From the NCBI GenBank assembly GCA_001643535.1, contig LXTG01000086.1:1-14093 (forward strand): a stretch of 14,093 nucleotides of DNA, written 5' to 3'. The position numbers and the translations under genes are program-made. A model generated the notes under the pieces. The model made no database searches and was not told the origin of the DNA. It saw only the letters and a list, made by a program, of their open reading frames with translations. Origin of the DNA: a candidate division NC10 bacterium SPGG6 (lineage in GTDB: Bacteria; Methylomirabilota; Methylomirabilia; Methylomirabilales; CSP1-5). Positions 1 through 6,753 of this stretch are shown here, piece by piece. Every line of letters begins with the position of its first letter. Positions within the stretch are counted from its first letter, which is position 1.

Positions 1-24
1 ATGGCCATGACGATATCCAAGCTG

Positions 25-750
25 TCATGGAGCAAGCTCTGGCAGGCGTTGAACCCCCTCCTCCTGCCGCTCTTGCATCTCGTCTACCTGGACCGCCACG
101 GCATAAGGAACCTCCTGGTGTACGACCTCAAAAACCTTCTCCCGGATAATCTCAGCCACAAGAAGATATTGGGGCTGATCTGTCACCTGCCCAGGAGGGA
201 AGAAAGGAGGGGCCTCTGGAAGATACGTGAGCAGGACTCGCTCCAACCGGTCCAAGTTGACCCCCTCCGTGGCCGAGATGGGGACTACCTCGGATGACGG
301 CATCAGCGTCTGACACTCCTCCATCACGGGGAGGAGGTGTTGCTTCGGCTCGACCAGGTCGACTTTATTCAGGGCTATAAGGATCGGGGTCTTCATCTCC
401 CTCAGATGGCCCTGGACCAGTCGGTCCTCATCGGAAAGGGCATCGGAGGCGTCGATCATCCAGAGGATGACATCGACCTCCTCTAAGGTCCTGAGAGCGA
501 GCCTGACCATCTCTCGGTTGAAGAGGTTCTCCGCGTGGTGAATGCCCGGAGTATCGAGGAAGATCATCTGGTGCGTCTCGGTCGTTCTCACACCAGCAAT
601 CCGATTGCGGGTCGTTTGTGGCTTTGGAGAGACAGCGGTGACCTTCTGACCCACAAAGCGGTTGATTAAGGTGGACTTGCCCACGTTGGGCCGCCCGATG
701 ACAGGAATGAATCCTGCCTTATGGCCTGCGGGGCCCCCCATCATAGTCAT
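25..750 (-). CDS. era: GTPase Era, truncated within the C-terminal KH domain
   Basis: Era is a GTPase that binds the 3' end of 16S rRNA and helps mature the 30S subunit. The G domain is complete: G1 GRPNVGKST at residues 19-27, the TTRNR switch region near 46-50, G3 DTPG at 66-69, G4 NKVD at 128-131 and G5 SA at 159-160. The linker and first KH strand follow (EVPYAVAV near 213-220). The frame then runs into EEGVQRLPELAP and a TGA at 25-27, giving 241 residues against about 290-300 normally. The conserved KH part (usually I.A.I.VER.SQK and the GxxG loop) is absent. None of the three minus-strand frames in the last 60 bases reads like that KH segment, so a simple one-base shift does not restore it. 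The ATG at 750 has a good Shine-Dalgarno (TAGGGGGA, about 5 nt upstream). Identity is certain; whether the truncation is real or a sequence-end error is not. Confidence 0.88.
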   Translation of the reverse strand: MTMMGGPAGHKAGFIPVIGRPNVGKSTLINRFVGQKVTAVSPKPQTTRNRIAGVRTTETHQMIFLDTPGIHHAENLFNREMVRLALRTLEEVDVILWMIDASDALSDEDRLVQGHLREMKTPILIALNKVDLVEPKQHLLPVMEECQTLMPSSEVVPISATEGVNLDRLERVLLTYLPEAPPFFPPGQVTDQPQYLLVAEIIREKVFEVVHQEVPYAVAVQVDEMQERQEEGVQRLPELAP

Positions 751-845
751 AGTGTTCCCCCTACCCGAAAAATAGCAAGGTCCGGGCGATCCGGCAATCC
801 ACGATCTTTACGACCTGCAGAGCGGTCCGATTTCCGCCATTCTGA

Positions 846-1073
846 AGCTATCAGCAACCGGCTGTCCGTTACTAGAATGCTGGACGGCTAGCTCGCGAGC
901 GGGCTGGACCGCTGGACGGCCGGCAGGCTACGAACCTGGAATACCTACACACCGAGAATCATGCCACGCTATAACCCTCCAAGCATTCCAGCAAGCCAGC
1001 TTACCAGCATTCTAGCGGCTGACAGCTAACAATTTGTTGATGCTGACCGCTGACTGCTGATAGCTGACATTTG
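846..1073. repeat. Mosaic of short direct and inverted repeats in an intergenic gap
   Basis: The 418-bp gap between era and the next gene holds no credible ORF. It is full of short degenerate repeats. A perfect 12-bp inverted pair is CTAGAATGCTGG at 872-883 and CCAGCATTCTAG at 1004-1015. Further copies of the GCATTCCAGC/CCAGC type lie at 982-1008. Between 1018 and 1067 there is a run of GCTGAC/GCTGAT/GCTAAC-like units about 6-8 bases apart. The palindrome GCTCGCGAGC is at 891-900. No transposase, target duplication or tRNA was found. Such decayed repeats occur as spacer DNA in several environmental phyla; a function is not evident. Confidence 0.55.
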
Positions 1074-1168
1074 GAGGGGTACTAGACAGCCGAACTGCTG
1101 TCGATCGGCCATGAGCTAGTCCCCCTTGGCCATCTCGGTTGGGGGAAGGATATGGGAAAGGCCTTATT

Positions 1169-1855
1169 CTATGCGAGGAGGTGCCGCAGGAGAGTACCGA
1201 TGAGGAAGAGCTCCTTACCGACGTCGTCGGCAAGGAAGTACAGGCCATGGATCGCGCCGTCCCCATGGGGAGCATCCCGCGTCCATATCACTTCCATCTC
1301 AGCCTCTACGGGGGAGAGAATGAGCCACGGAGGGACCGCCACGCTCAAACGCGTTTGGGGTGGAACCCTTTGAGGAAGCACAATCATCATTCCAGTGTCG
1401 CTTAAATTCTGCGCCCGGCCCGGCAGGCATGTATCCGGGGGCATCCGGCAGGTGACCTCCAAATCGATGGAGATGCGGAGGGAAGCACGGGGGGTCGGGC
1501 CCGCCTGGAACGCCAGGAGCCGCCCCCAGATGAGGGAATCGGTCCCGGCCCACTCGGTGAACTGCAAGCCCATCCGACCGGGAGTGTTCTCGGCCAGCCA
1601 GACCACCACCGCCTCGGCCCGGGCGCTCTGGTTCCCCGCGATTAGGAGGAGGCTCACCCAGGTGCCAGCGGCCAGGGGCCGTGGGACCTCGAGCAGCAGC
1701 CCCCCCTGGCTGACGTTCTTGGTGAGGCCGAAGGTCCGGTAACCTGGGACCGCCGGGCTCTCGCAGAGGACCGGCAACCGGAGCCGAAACCGGGGATACT
1801 GGCGCGTTTGGGTTTGTTCCCTGCTTTGCTCCAATGTCGCTCCGTCCCGGCTCAT
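1169..1855 (-). CDS. Tandem PilZ-domain protein (c-di-GMP binding), paralogue 1
   Basis: Predicted cytoplasmic protein of 228 residues made of two PilZ domains. PilZ domains bind cyclic di-GMP through an RxxxR motif and a [D/N]xSxxG motif. Both copies here keep both motifs: RQYPR at 18-22 with NVSQGG at 47-52, and RASLR at 123-127 with NLSDTG at 150-155. There is no signal peptide, membrane segment or output domain, so it probably acts through a protein partner. It is a clear paralogue of the gene at 2422-3171, with about three quarters of positions identical in the best stretch (GYRT...LLLEVP). The start is uncertain. ATG at 1855 is used here. A TTG at 1834 aligns with the paralogue's GTG start and has GGAG five bases upstream. 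A longer form would begin at 1909. It lies downstream of a strong terminator, so it is probably transcribed on its own, but no convincing promoter was found. The process controlled is unknown. Confidence 0.85.
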   Translation of the reverse strand: MSRDGATLEQSREQTQTRQYPRFRLRLPVLCESPAVPGYRTFGLTKNVSQGGLLLEVPRPLAAGTWVSLLLIAGNQSARAEAVVVWLAENTPGRMGLQFTEWAGTDSLIWGRLLAFQAGPTPRASLRISIDLEVTCRMPPDTCLPGRAQNLSDTGMMIVLPQRVPPQTRLSVAVPPWLILSPVEAEMEVIWTRDAPHGDGAIHGLYFLADDVGKELFLIGTLLRHLLA

Positions 1856-1977
1856 CTTTTTTACCGTATGTGTGGTGCTGCAATCATCGGGGAGAGTCCC
1901 TACACCCATGGATCCCCCAGCTCAACAGACTGCTGGCGCAGAAAATTCACTTCGGCGGTGAAAGTGGGACTTTACCC

Positions 1978-2025
1978 AAAAAATAAAGACGCCTCAGGAA
2001 GGAACTTATTCCTCCTTGAGGCGTC
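1978..2025 (-). terminator. Rho-independent terminator ending the PilZ operon
   Basis: On the minus strand a long hairpin spans 2025-1988. The outer arms GACGCCTCA and TGAGGCGTC pair perfectly, the arms extend with 15 of 17 positions matched, and the loop is four bases. It is followed at once by a U-rich tract (TTTATTTTTT, plus positions 1987-1978). On the plus strand no T-run follows, so it works for minus transcription. It ends transcripts that have passed the PilZ genes at 3171-2156 and insulates the next PilZ gene (start 1855). Confidence 0.88.
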
Positions 2026-2134
2026 ATGGCCTTTATCGAGCGGCCCGGCCTTGGGGCCTCTCGACCTCTCGCGCGATTCCAGTTCTCCCTGGATACCGAA
2101 GCCTTCTCCCGGTGTCAAGGAGTTTCTTCGAAGG

Positions 2135-2154
2135 GGCCGAGGAGATCCTCGGCC
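2135..2154 (-). other. Perfect hairpin just after the stop of the short PilZ gene
   Basis: GGCCGAGG and CCTCGGCC form an 8-bp perfect stem with a four-base loop, immediately after the TGA at 2156-2158. No U-run follows, so it is not an intrinsic terminator by itself. It may protect the mRNA 3' end or assist the strong terminator about 110 bases further on. Confidence 0.5.
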
Positions 2155-2155
2155 T

Positions 2156-2425
2156 TCAAGACCGTCGGGACGACCTCCCTGAGACTCGACGCCGGCTCTC
2201 TTGCCGCATCCGTGAGGAAAGGGCTCCTTCCATAAACTCTAGCCCTGTCCGGTAGATGAGGTCGCGCTCCCCAGCCGACCCGACTTCACATCGGTGGGCT
2301 ACCGAGCGGACCACCTGACGCTCCAACCCCACCTGCTGCTCGCTTAACAAGAGGCTCAGGAACAAGGTCGTCCCGGGCCGGTCCCCTACCACCCACCGGG
2401 GATGGCGCCGCCCGTCTTTTTTCAC
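2156..2425 (-). CDS. Short PilZ-domain relic, translationally coupled to the upstream PilZ gene
   Basis: An 89-residue frame starts at GTG 2425 and overlaps the stop of the upstream PilZ gene by four bases (GTGA), with GGGAGG about 4 nt upstream. The N-terminus has an RRHPRW motif (6-11, containing RxxxR) and the C-terminal half is PilZ-like: RPGTTLFLSLLL (16-27), QVVRSVAHRCE (37-47) and LIYRTGLEF (56-64). The segment that should join them, about 30-40 residues with the [D/N]xSxxG motif, is missing, so RRHPRW runs straight into RPGT. The tail after 65 is rich in Arg and Ser and resembles nothing. I read it as an internally deleted PilZ gene that still has a translatable frame. It is unlikely to bind c-di-GMP in the usual way. 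A functional half-domain partner of the upstream protein is possible but unsupported. Confidence 0.6.
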   Translation of the reverse strand: MKKDGRRHPRWVVGDRPGTTLFLSLLLSEQQVGLERQVVRSVAHRCEVGSAGERDLIYRTGLEFMEGALSSRMRQESRRRVSGRSSRRS

Positions 2426-3171
2426 TCGCCTCCCTCGCTCCACCCCCCCTCGTCGGGGTCTTTGGCCCAAATCCCCTCCGCTGTCCCTCCCGGTGTTTCC
2501 TCATCCGAGGCCACGATCTGACGAAGGAGTGTGCCGATGAGGAAGAGTTCCTTGCCGATGTCGTCCGCCCGGAAGCGCAGGCCGTGGAGCACACCGTCCC
2601 CCTCAGGCGCGGACCGGGTCCACACCACTTCCATCTCCGCCTCCACTGAGGGGAGGGTGAGCCACGGTGGAACCGTCACCGTCAGCTGCGTCTGAGGAGA
2701 GAGGTCCTGGCTGAGGACGAGCAGCAGGCCGCCGTCGCTAAGGTTCTCGATCCGGCCTGGCAGGGTCGTATCTGGCTGGTCCCGGCAGGTAACGTCTAGG
2801 ACCATCGGGATGCGGACAGAGGCCCGGGATTTCGGGCCTGCCTGAAGGTCCAGGAGCTGCTCCCAGGCGAGGCGGTCGGCCTCGGTCATCATGGTGAACT
2901 TGAGACCCATGCGGGAGGGGGGATCCTCGGCCGTCCAGACCACCGCCCCCTCGGCCCGGGCGTTCCGATCCCCCATAAGCAAGAGGAGGCGCGTGGGGGT
3001 ATCCGGCGCCAGCGCCTGCGGCACTTCGAGCAGCAGCCCACCCCGGCTCACATTCTGGGTGAGACCGACGGTCCGATAGCCAGTGATCGCCGGGCTTTCG
3101 CAGAAGACGGGCATCCGAAGCGGGACCCGGGGATGCTGGCGGCTCGCGGGACGGTCTACGGTTTGCTCCAC
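2422..3171 (-). CDS. Tandem PilZ-domain protein (c-di-GMP binding), paralogue 2
   Basis: 249 residues with two PilZ domains, each with complete c-di-GMP motifs: RQHPR at 11-15 with NVSRGG at 40-45, and RASVR at 116-120 with NLSDGG at 143-148. Compared with its paralogue at 1169-1855 it carries an extra acidic, Gly-rich C-terminal tail of about 30 residues (ASDEETPGG... to WSEGGE). The GTG at 3171 is chosen because GGGAGG lies 8 bases upstream. The residues just upstream in frame (INREGTTVEQ) still resemble the paralogue's N-terminus, but no start codon lies there. No membrane or secretion signal is seen. It sits 370 bp after the receiver-domain gene and overlaps the short PilZ relic. With a terminator beyond, these probably form one transcription unit. 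Likely role: a c-di-GMP-responsive adaptor; the target is unknown. Confidence 0.87.
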   Translation of the reverse strand: MEQTVDRPASRQHPRVPLRMPVFCESPAITGYRTVGLTQNVSRGGLLLEVPQALAPDTPTRLLLLMGDRNARAEGAVVWTAEDPPSRMGLKFTMMTEADRLAWEQLLDLQAGPKSRASVRIPMVLDVTCRDQPDTTLPGRIENLSDGGLLLVLSQDLSPQTQLTVTVPPWLTLPSVEAEMEVVWTRSAPEGDGVLHGLRFRADDIGKELFLIGTLLRQIVASDEETPGGTAEGIWAKDPDEGGWSEGGE

Positions 3172-3462
3172 GGTCGTTCCCTCCCGATTGATCTTTACTC
3201 GGATCTCCCGAAATTCGTCGAGGGGATTCGCCGCGAAGCAATCGCCATCAATACCGCTGCCCGTTTACGCCTTCTTTCTCTGGCGACTTATCCTTCTCGG
3301 GTTCATCAATGAGGAGCCCCTCGGCGACCCCGGTAGTCTGCCCTATGGCCATGTCGACCGTATCTTTATATTCCCGAAATCACTCCAAGAGAAGCCCCAC
3401 GCCATGTACGAACCACGCCCCCACCCACGGCGCGCTGCTATCGGGTGCCACCCCGGCACATC

Positions 3463-3476
3463 TTATGATCACATAA
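3463..3476. promoter_or_regulatory. Dyad TTATG-N4-CATAA, possible regulator site in the 370-bp gap
   Basis: The gap 3172-3541 has no credible gene and no terminator. Its one ordered element is TTATGATCACATAA, a 5-4-5 dyad. On the minus strand it reads ATGTGATCATAA, which resembles one half of a CRP/FNR-type site. It lies about 290 bases upstream of the PilZ start at 3171. No convincing -10/-35 or sigma-54 element was found next to it, so this is a weak suggestion. Confidence 0.25.
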
Positions 3477-3541
3477 ATCAATGAGAACCAAAAGGGTTTT
3501 GTGGCCGCCCCTCAAGCGGATCTCTTTCCATGCTACCGTGA

Positions 3542-4036
3542 TTACAGCCTAAGCATGCCCACGATCGCCTTCAGCCTCGCGGGACTAATCGGCTTCTCGA
3601 GAAATTCCGAGACCTTCAACTGCTCTGCTTGGGCCTTTACATCCTTGCTTCCTTCAGCGCCGACCACAACAATGGCAATCGCTGGGTTGAAAATCCGGAA
3701 GATGCGCACGAGATCCCAACCACTCAGGGCGAACCCATGTACGGGAGGAAGGTCGAGGTCGATGATGGCGACCTCACAAGGGCATTCCTTCATCTTCTTG
3801 ATGGCCTGCCAGCTATCTGCTGCCGTTTCGACTGTATACCCTGCACCCAGGAGCGACACCTGCAGTCCCTCGCGGCAATGGCGATCATCATCCACAACAA
3901 GAATCTTCTTCTTCTGTACAGCTACTGGCTCGCGGCACTGCTCAATGGGCTGCAGCGTATCTATGGCATCCGGCCCATGCAAAAGGATTCGTTTCGCCCC
4001 GCCACGTCTTCGAGGAGTGAACTGCCTTTTCTCCAT
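3542..4036 (-). CDS. Stand-alone response-regulator receiver protein with divergent switch residue
   Basis: 164 residues: a polar N-terminal stretch of about 40 residues and then one receiver (CheY-like) domain with no output domain. The acidic triad is present (DDD at 49-51), the phosphoacceptor is D93 in IIDLDLPP, and the invariant lysine is K148 in LEKPIS. Two points are odd. The conserved Thr/Ser after strand beta-4 is Gly126 (IVVVGAEG). About four extra residues (FALS) sit between the PPVHG turn and helix 3. The ATG at 4036 has GGAAGGGG just upstream. It is the first gene after a sigma-54-like promoter at 4234-4249 and precedes the PilZ genes, so it may be a phospho-relay or adaptor partner for them. 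The kinase encoded at 4950-6752 is the obvious candidate donor, but pairing is inferred from position only. Confidence 0.85.
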   Translation of the reverse strand: MEKRQFTPRRRGGAKRILLHGPDAIDTLQPIEQCREPVAVQKKKILVVDDDRHCREGLQVSLLGAGYTVETAADSWQAIKKMKECPCEVAIIDLDLPPVHGFALSGWDLVRIFRIFNPAIAIVVVGAEGSKDVKAQAEQLKVSEFLEKPISPARLKAIVGMLRL

Positions 4037-4233
4037 ATCCCCCTTCCGGAGAACGCCATCAGGCCCATACCGTTTGCCGATCCCTTCTCCCGCCCAATCC
4101 TACCTCAAAACAACCGCCCGGAAAGGAAGGGAAGCTTGCCGGCAGTTCATCGAGCGATAGCGTTTGGACCTACCTCCCATACAGCTATCCCGTCCAGAGT
4201 ATCCCTCACAAGCAACCGCATGGATAAGGATAA

Positions 4234-4249
4234 GGCAGACTCCATGCCA
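4234..4249 (-). promoter_or_regulatory. Sigma-54 (-24/-12) promoter candidate for the receiver/PilZ operon
   Basis: Minus-strand TGGCATG-GAGT-CTGCC has the invariant GG and GC exactly 10 bases apart and matches 6 of 7 bases of the -24 box TGGCACG. The -12 box is weaker (CTGCC against TTGCA). The predicted start is near 4222, leaving a leader of about 185 bases before the ATG at 4036. Two enhancer-like dyads lie about 110-150 bp upstream, which strengthens the call. Confidence 0.62.
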
Positions 4250-4360
4250 AATCGTAGGAAGGGCCACCGCGGGCGAGGGGAATCGTCCTGATTTGCCCTG
4301 TTTTGTACTGACCCCCACCGCAGGGTGTGCGTGGCGGTGAGCCTTTCCGAGCATGGATGC

Positions 4361-4396
4361 ATGTAAGATTTACATGGCACTGATGTAAGGATTACA
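4361..4396. promoter_or_regulatory. Two tandem TGTAA-N3-TTACA dyads, probable enhancer (UAS) for a sigma-54 activator
   Basis: ATGTAAGATTTACAT at 4361-4375 is a perfect 6-3-6 dyad. TGTAAGGATTACA at 4384-4396 is a perfect 5-3-5 dyad of the same core. Their centres are 22 bp apart, about two helical turns, so two dimers would lie on the same DNA face. They stand 110-150 bp upstream of the sigma-54-like promoter at 4234-4249, a normal distance for NtrC-family enhancer sites. The gap 4037-4482 otherwise holds no gene. The bound protein is unknown; the activator encoded at 6754-8106 is the nearest candidate. They could instead be operators of an unrelated repressor. Confidence 0.6.
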
Positions 4397-4482
4397 CGAA
4401 ACACAGTGTGCAATATTTTCGCTTATGGCAGAGGAGGAAGGATTGCAGGGAAACGATGGAAGAAGTCGAGCGAGCTCTCTCT

Positions 4483-4881
4483 TCATCTCATGATGTGCGC
4501 CAGTTCCTCCGCTAGGACCTGGGCCTTGTCCGCGAGATTGAAAGCCCGAAGGAAATCCTTGATCGAAAGTGCCTCTTTGGCCTTAGACAGAAAGACCCGA
4601 ATGGTTGAAAAGATCTCCTGCTGGTCCTGGCCTAAGGTTTCCTGATCGATCCGACTAAACAATTGTTCTGTTCCTTCGATTTTGGCCTCCGCCTCATGTT
4701 TCATTTGATCCTCTTTCTCACCGCCCACCTGGGGCAAGAGCTTGGGAGCAGTGGAAGCCGGCTTCTCTTCCACCGCGTGCGGTTTCGGCGGAGCGGGAGA
4801 AGGCGGGCCCACCACGGCCTTCGATTTGGCACAGCCCGCCATGATGACTGCAAGGAGAATAGGATAGCAAAGCGGCTTCAT
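4483..4881 (-). CDS. Small putative lipoprotein linked to a two-component system
   Basis: 132 residues from the ATG at 4881. The start gives MKPLCYPILLAVIMAGC, a short signal peptide with a lipobox-like MAGC and lipidated Cys17. An in-frame ATG at 4941 would put 20 polar residues in front of the signal and is less likely. A Pro-rich linker (24-50) follows. The C-terminal half (about 57-132) is charged and should be helical, with FSRIDQETLGQDQQEI and AFNLADKAQVLAEEL. The tail resembles C-terminal helices of small lipoproteins in related environmental bacteria, but I cannot name a family. The gene lies about 70 bp after the kinase gene and is probably co-transcribed. In enterobacteria the lipoprotein QseG is encoded with the GlrK/GlrR pair and acts on the kinase; a similar role is suggested by position only. 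Confidence 0.72.
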   Translation of the reverse strand: MKPLCYPILLAVIMAGCAKSKAVVGPPSPAPPKPHAVEEKPASTAPKLLPQVGGEKEDQMKHEAEAKIEGTEQLFSRIDQETLGQDQQEIFSTIRVFLSKAKEALSIKDFLRAFNLADKAQVLAEELAHIMR

Positions 4882-4949
4882 CGCTACTGCTTCTATAGAT
4901 TCTTCCGCGCTCCCCCGCGGCACGTCTCCCTGCGGGGTCATGAATGGAC

Positions 4950-6752
4950 CTAGCCTACTGGGAGCCGGACGACCATGGTTGTCCCTCGGCCGACCTTAGA
5001 TGAGACTTCGATGGAGCCATCATGCATCTGGGCGACCCGGTAAACCAACGAGAGACCGATGCCGCTTCCACCGGGTTTCGTCGTGTAATAGAGGTGAAAA
5101 ATTTTGTCGATGTCTTCGGGCGGGATCCCGACCCCGGTGTCGGCGATGCTCACCCGGACAATCTCGCCCCCCTCCTGTTCCGTCGAAATGGCGACGGTAC
5201 CACCGGTTGGCATAGCCTGACAAGCGTTCAGCAGGATGTTCAGGAAGGCTTGCCGCAGCAGCTCTTCGTCGGCAGCCATAAGAGGAAGGATGGGATCGAA
5301 CTGGAAGGCGAAGCGGATCCCGTCCTTTTGCCATTCGGTCTCCAGGAGAGCCACCACATCCTTCAAGAGGGCGTTCACGTCCAGCAGCTTCAAGCTCAGC
5401 TCTTCAGGGCGGATAAACTTCAAAAAGCCTTGGACCACCCGATCCAACCGCCGGATCTCGCTCCCGATGACCTCCAGGCTCTGCTTAACCTGTTCCGGAG
5501 GCACATCGAGCTTTTCCTTCACGATTTCGAGGTGGATCATCATGGCGTTGAGGGGGTTTTTGACTTCATGGGCCACCCCTGAAGTGAGCCTGCCAAGCGC
5601 TGTCAGTTTGGCGGAATAGCTGATCAAGGACTGAAGCGTCTTGATTGATTCGAGGTCCTTGATAACAACCATGGCCCCCATCGCCTGCTGGGCATCTGTC
5701 ACGAAGAAGACTGAGACCAGAAATTCTTTGTGGCCTCCATCCCGGGGGAGTGCGATGGTGGCATTGCGAAAGCCGACCTGCTGCTCAAAGGCTTGCTCCA
5801 GCAAAGGCTGGAGGGGATGGGATGGCTCCAGCATGTCCTCCCACGGCCATCCGACGACGTGCTCAAGCGGCCTTCTCACGACGACCTCGGCGGCCTTGTT
5901 GAAGAAAAGGATCCGGCGGTCTCGGGTGAAGAGGATGATCGCGTCCTCCAAGTGATCGACAACTTGCTGAAGCTGAGCCTTCTCGCCCAGCATCTTCAGG
6001 CGGTCTGCCTGAAGCTGTTGGCCAAGGAGTTGGAGCTGGGAGGTGAGTTCGCCAATCTCGTCCCCCCGGCCACGGCGGGCATCAATCTCGAAGTCGCCCC
6101 GCCCGATCCGATCCACCTCCCGGGTGAGCCTGCGGATTGGCTTCAGGATGAGGGTGCCTAAGCCCATCGCCACGAGCCAGGCCACGGGCAGCGTGAGGCC
6201 AGCGAGGGCGAGGCTCTCTTGCAAGGAGGCGTTCAGCTCCCTCCTCAACAGGCTGGTGGTGATCCCGAGCCGAATACTTCCGAAGGGCTTGTTGTTGAGA
6301 CTCAGGGGCAGCGTGGTCTCGTAAATTTTTCCCCTCTCGTAAAGCGCGCGGAAGCGACCGATGGGATCGAGGGAAAGGAGATGCTCCAGGCTCGGTCTCT
6401 CGGGGGCGTCTGAGCCTTCCTTCTCCCGCTCGCTGTTTAAGATCATCTTTCCCTTTTGGTCGGCAATGAGGGCGTACAGGAGGTGGGGCGAGTATCCGAC
6501 ACTGGCGTCAAGCAGGGTCCTCAGCTCCTGATCCCGCCTCAAGATCTCCGCGGGATTCTGACCTCGGGCTCGGGAGAGGGAGCGACTGCTTCGAGCGTAC
6601 ATCTGCTTCGCGATCAACTCTGCCTGCTGCAACGCCTCCTGGACGACAACCCTGGTCAACTGGGAAAGGTGGATAAAGGTGGTGGTGGCTACCACCAGGA
6701 GGGTCAGCAGGGTGATGGCCACGACCTCTTTGCCTTTGATGCCGAAGCGCAT
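4950..6752 (-). CDS. Membrane sensor histidine kinase (HAMP-PAS-HisKA-HATPase), NtrB/AtoS-like
   Basis: About 600 residues. The domain order is TM1 (about 9-30), a periplasmic region of about 150 residues, TM2 (about 182-204), HAMP (about 203-255), PAS (about 262-370), HisKA with His395 in GVAHEVKNPL, and HATPase with N box LLNACQA (Asn509), DTGVGIP (Asp538) and the GSGIGLS ATP lid (563-569). All catalytic motifs are intact. The HEVKNPLNAM form of the H box is typical of kinases paired with NtrC-type regulators. Start: ATG at 6752 lies one base after the regulator's stop. A GTG at 6761 would overlap it by 8 bp. Either way translation is coupled to the regulator gene. The periplasmic region matches no sensor fold I can name, so the signal is unknown. 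It should phosphorylate the adjacent regulator (Asp53) and possibly the receiver protein at 3542-4036. Confidence 0.92.
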   Translation of the reverse strand: MRFGIKGKEVVAITLLTLLVVATTTFIHLSQLTRVVVQEALQQAELIAKQMYARSSRSLSRARGQNPAEILRRDQELRTLLDASVGYSPHLLYALIADQKGKMILNSEREKEGSDAPERPSLEHLLSLDPIGRFRALYERGKIYETTLPLSLNNKPFGSIRLGITTSLLRRELNASLQESLALAGLTLPVAWLVAMGLGTLILKPIRRLTREVDRIGRGDFEIDARRGRGDEIGELTSQLQLLGQQLQADRLKMLGEKAQLQQVVDHLEDAIILFTRDRRILFFNKAAEVVVRRPLEHVVGWPWEDMLEPSHPLQPLLEQAFEQQVGFRNATIALPRDGGHKEFLVSVFFVTDAQQAMGAMVVIKDLESIKTLQSLISYSAKLTALGRLTSGVAHEVKNPLNAMMIHLEIVKEKLDVPPEQVKQSLEVIGSEIRRLDRVVQGFLKFIRPEELSLKLLDVNALLKDVVALLETEWQKDGIRFAFQFDPILPLMAADEELLRQAFLNILLNACQAMPTGGTVAISTEQEGGEIVRVSIADTGVGIPPEDIDKIFHLYYTTKPGGSGIGLSLVYRVAQMHDGSIEVSSKVGRGTTMVVRLPVG

Positions 6753-6753
6753 T

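Noticed and set aside
1135..1160. Hairpin CCCCC...GGGGG after the first PilZ gene as a terminator
   Set aside because: Only a 5-bp outer stem with a long loop, and no U-run follows on the minus strand.
3435..3455. TGGCACCCGATAGCA on the minus strand as a third sigma-54 promoter
   Set aside because: The GG-to-GC spacing is 9 bases, not the required 10, and no enhancer-like dyad is placed properly.
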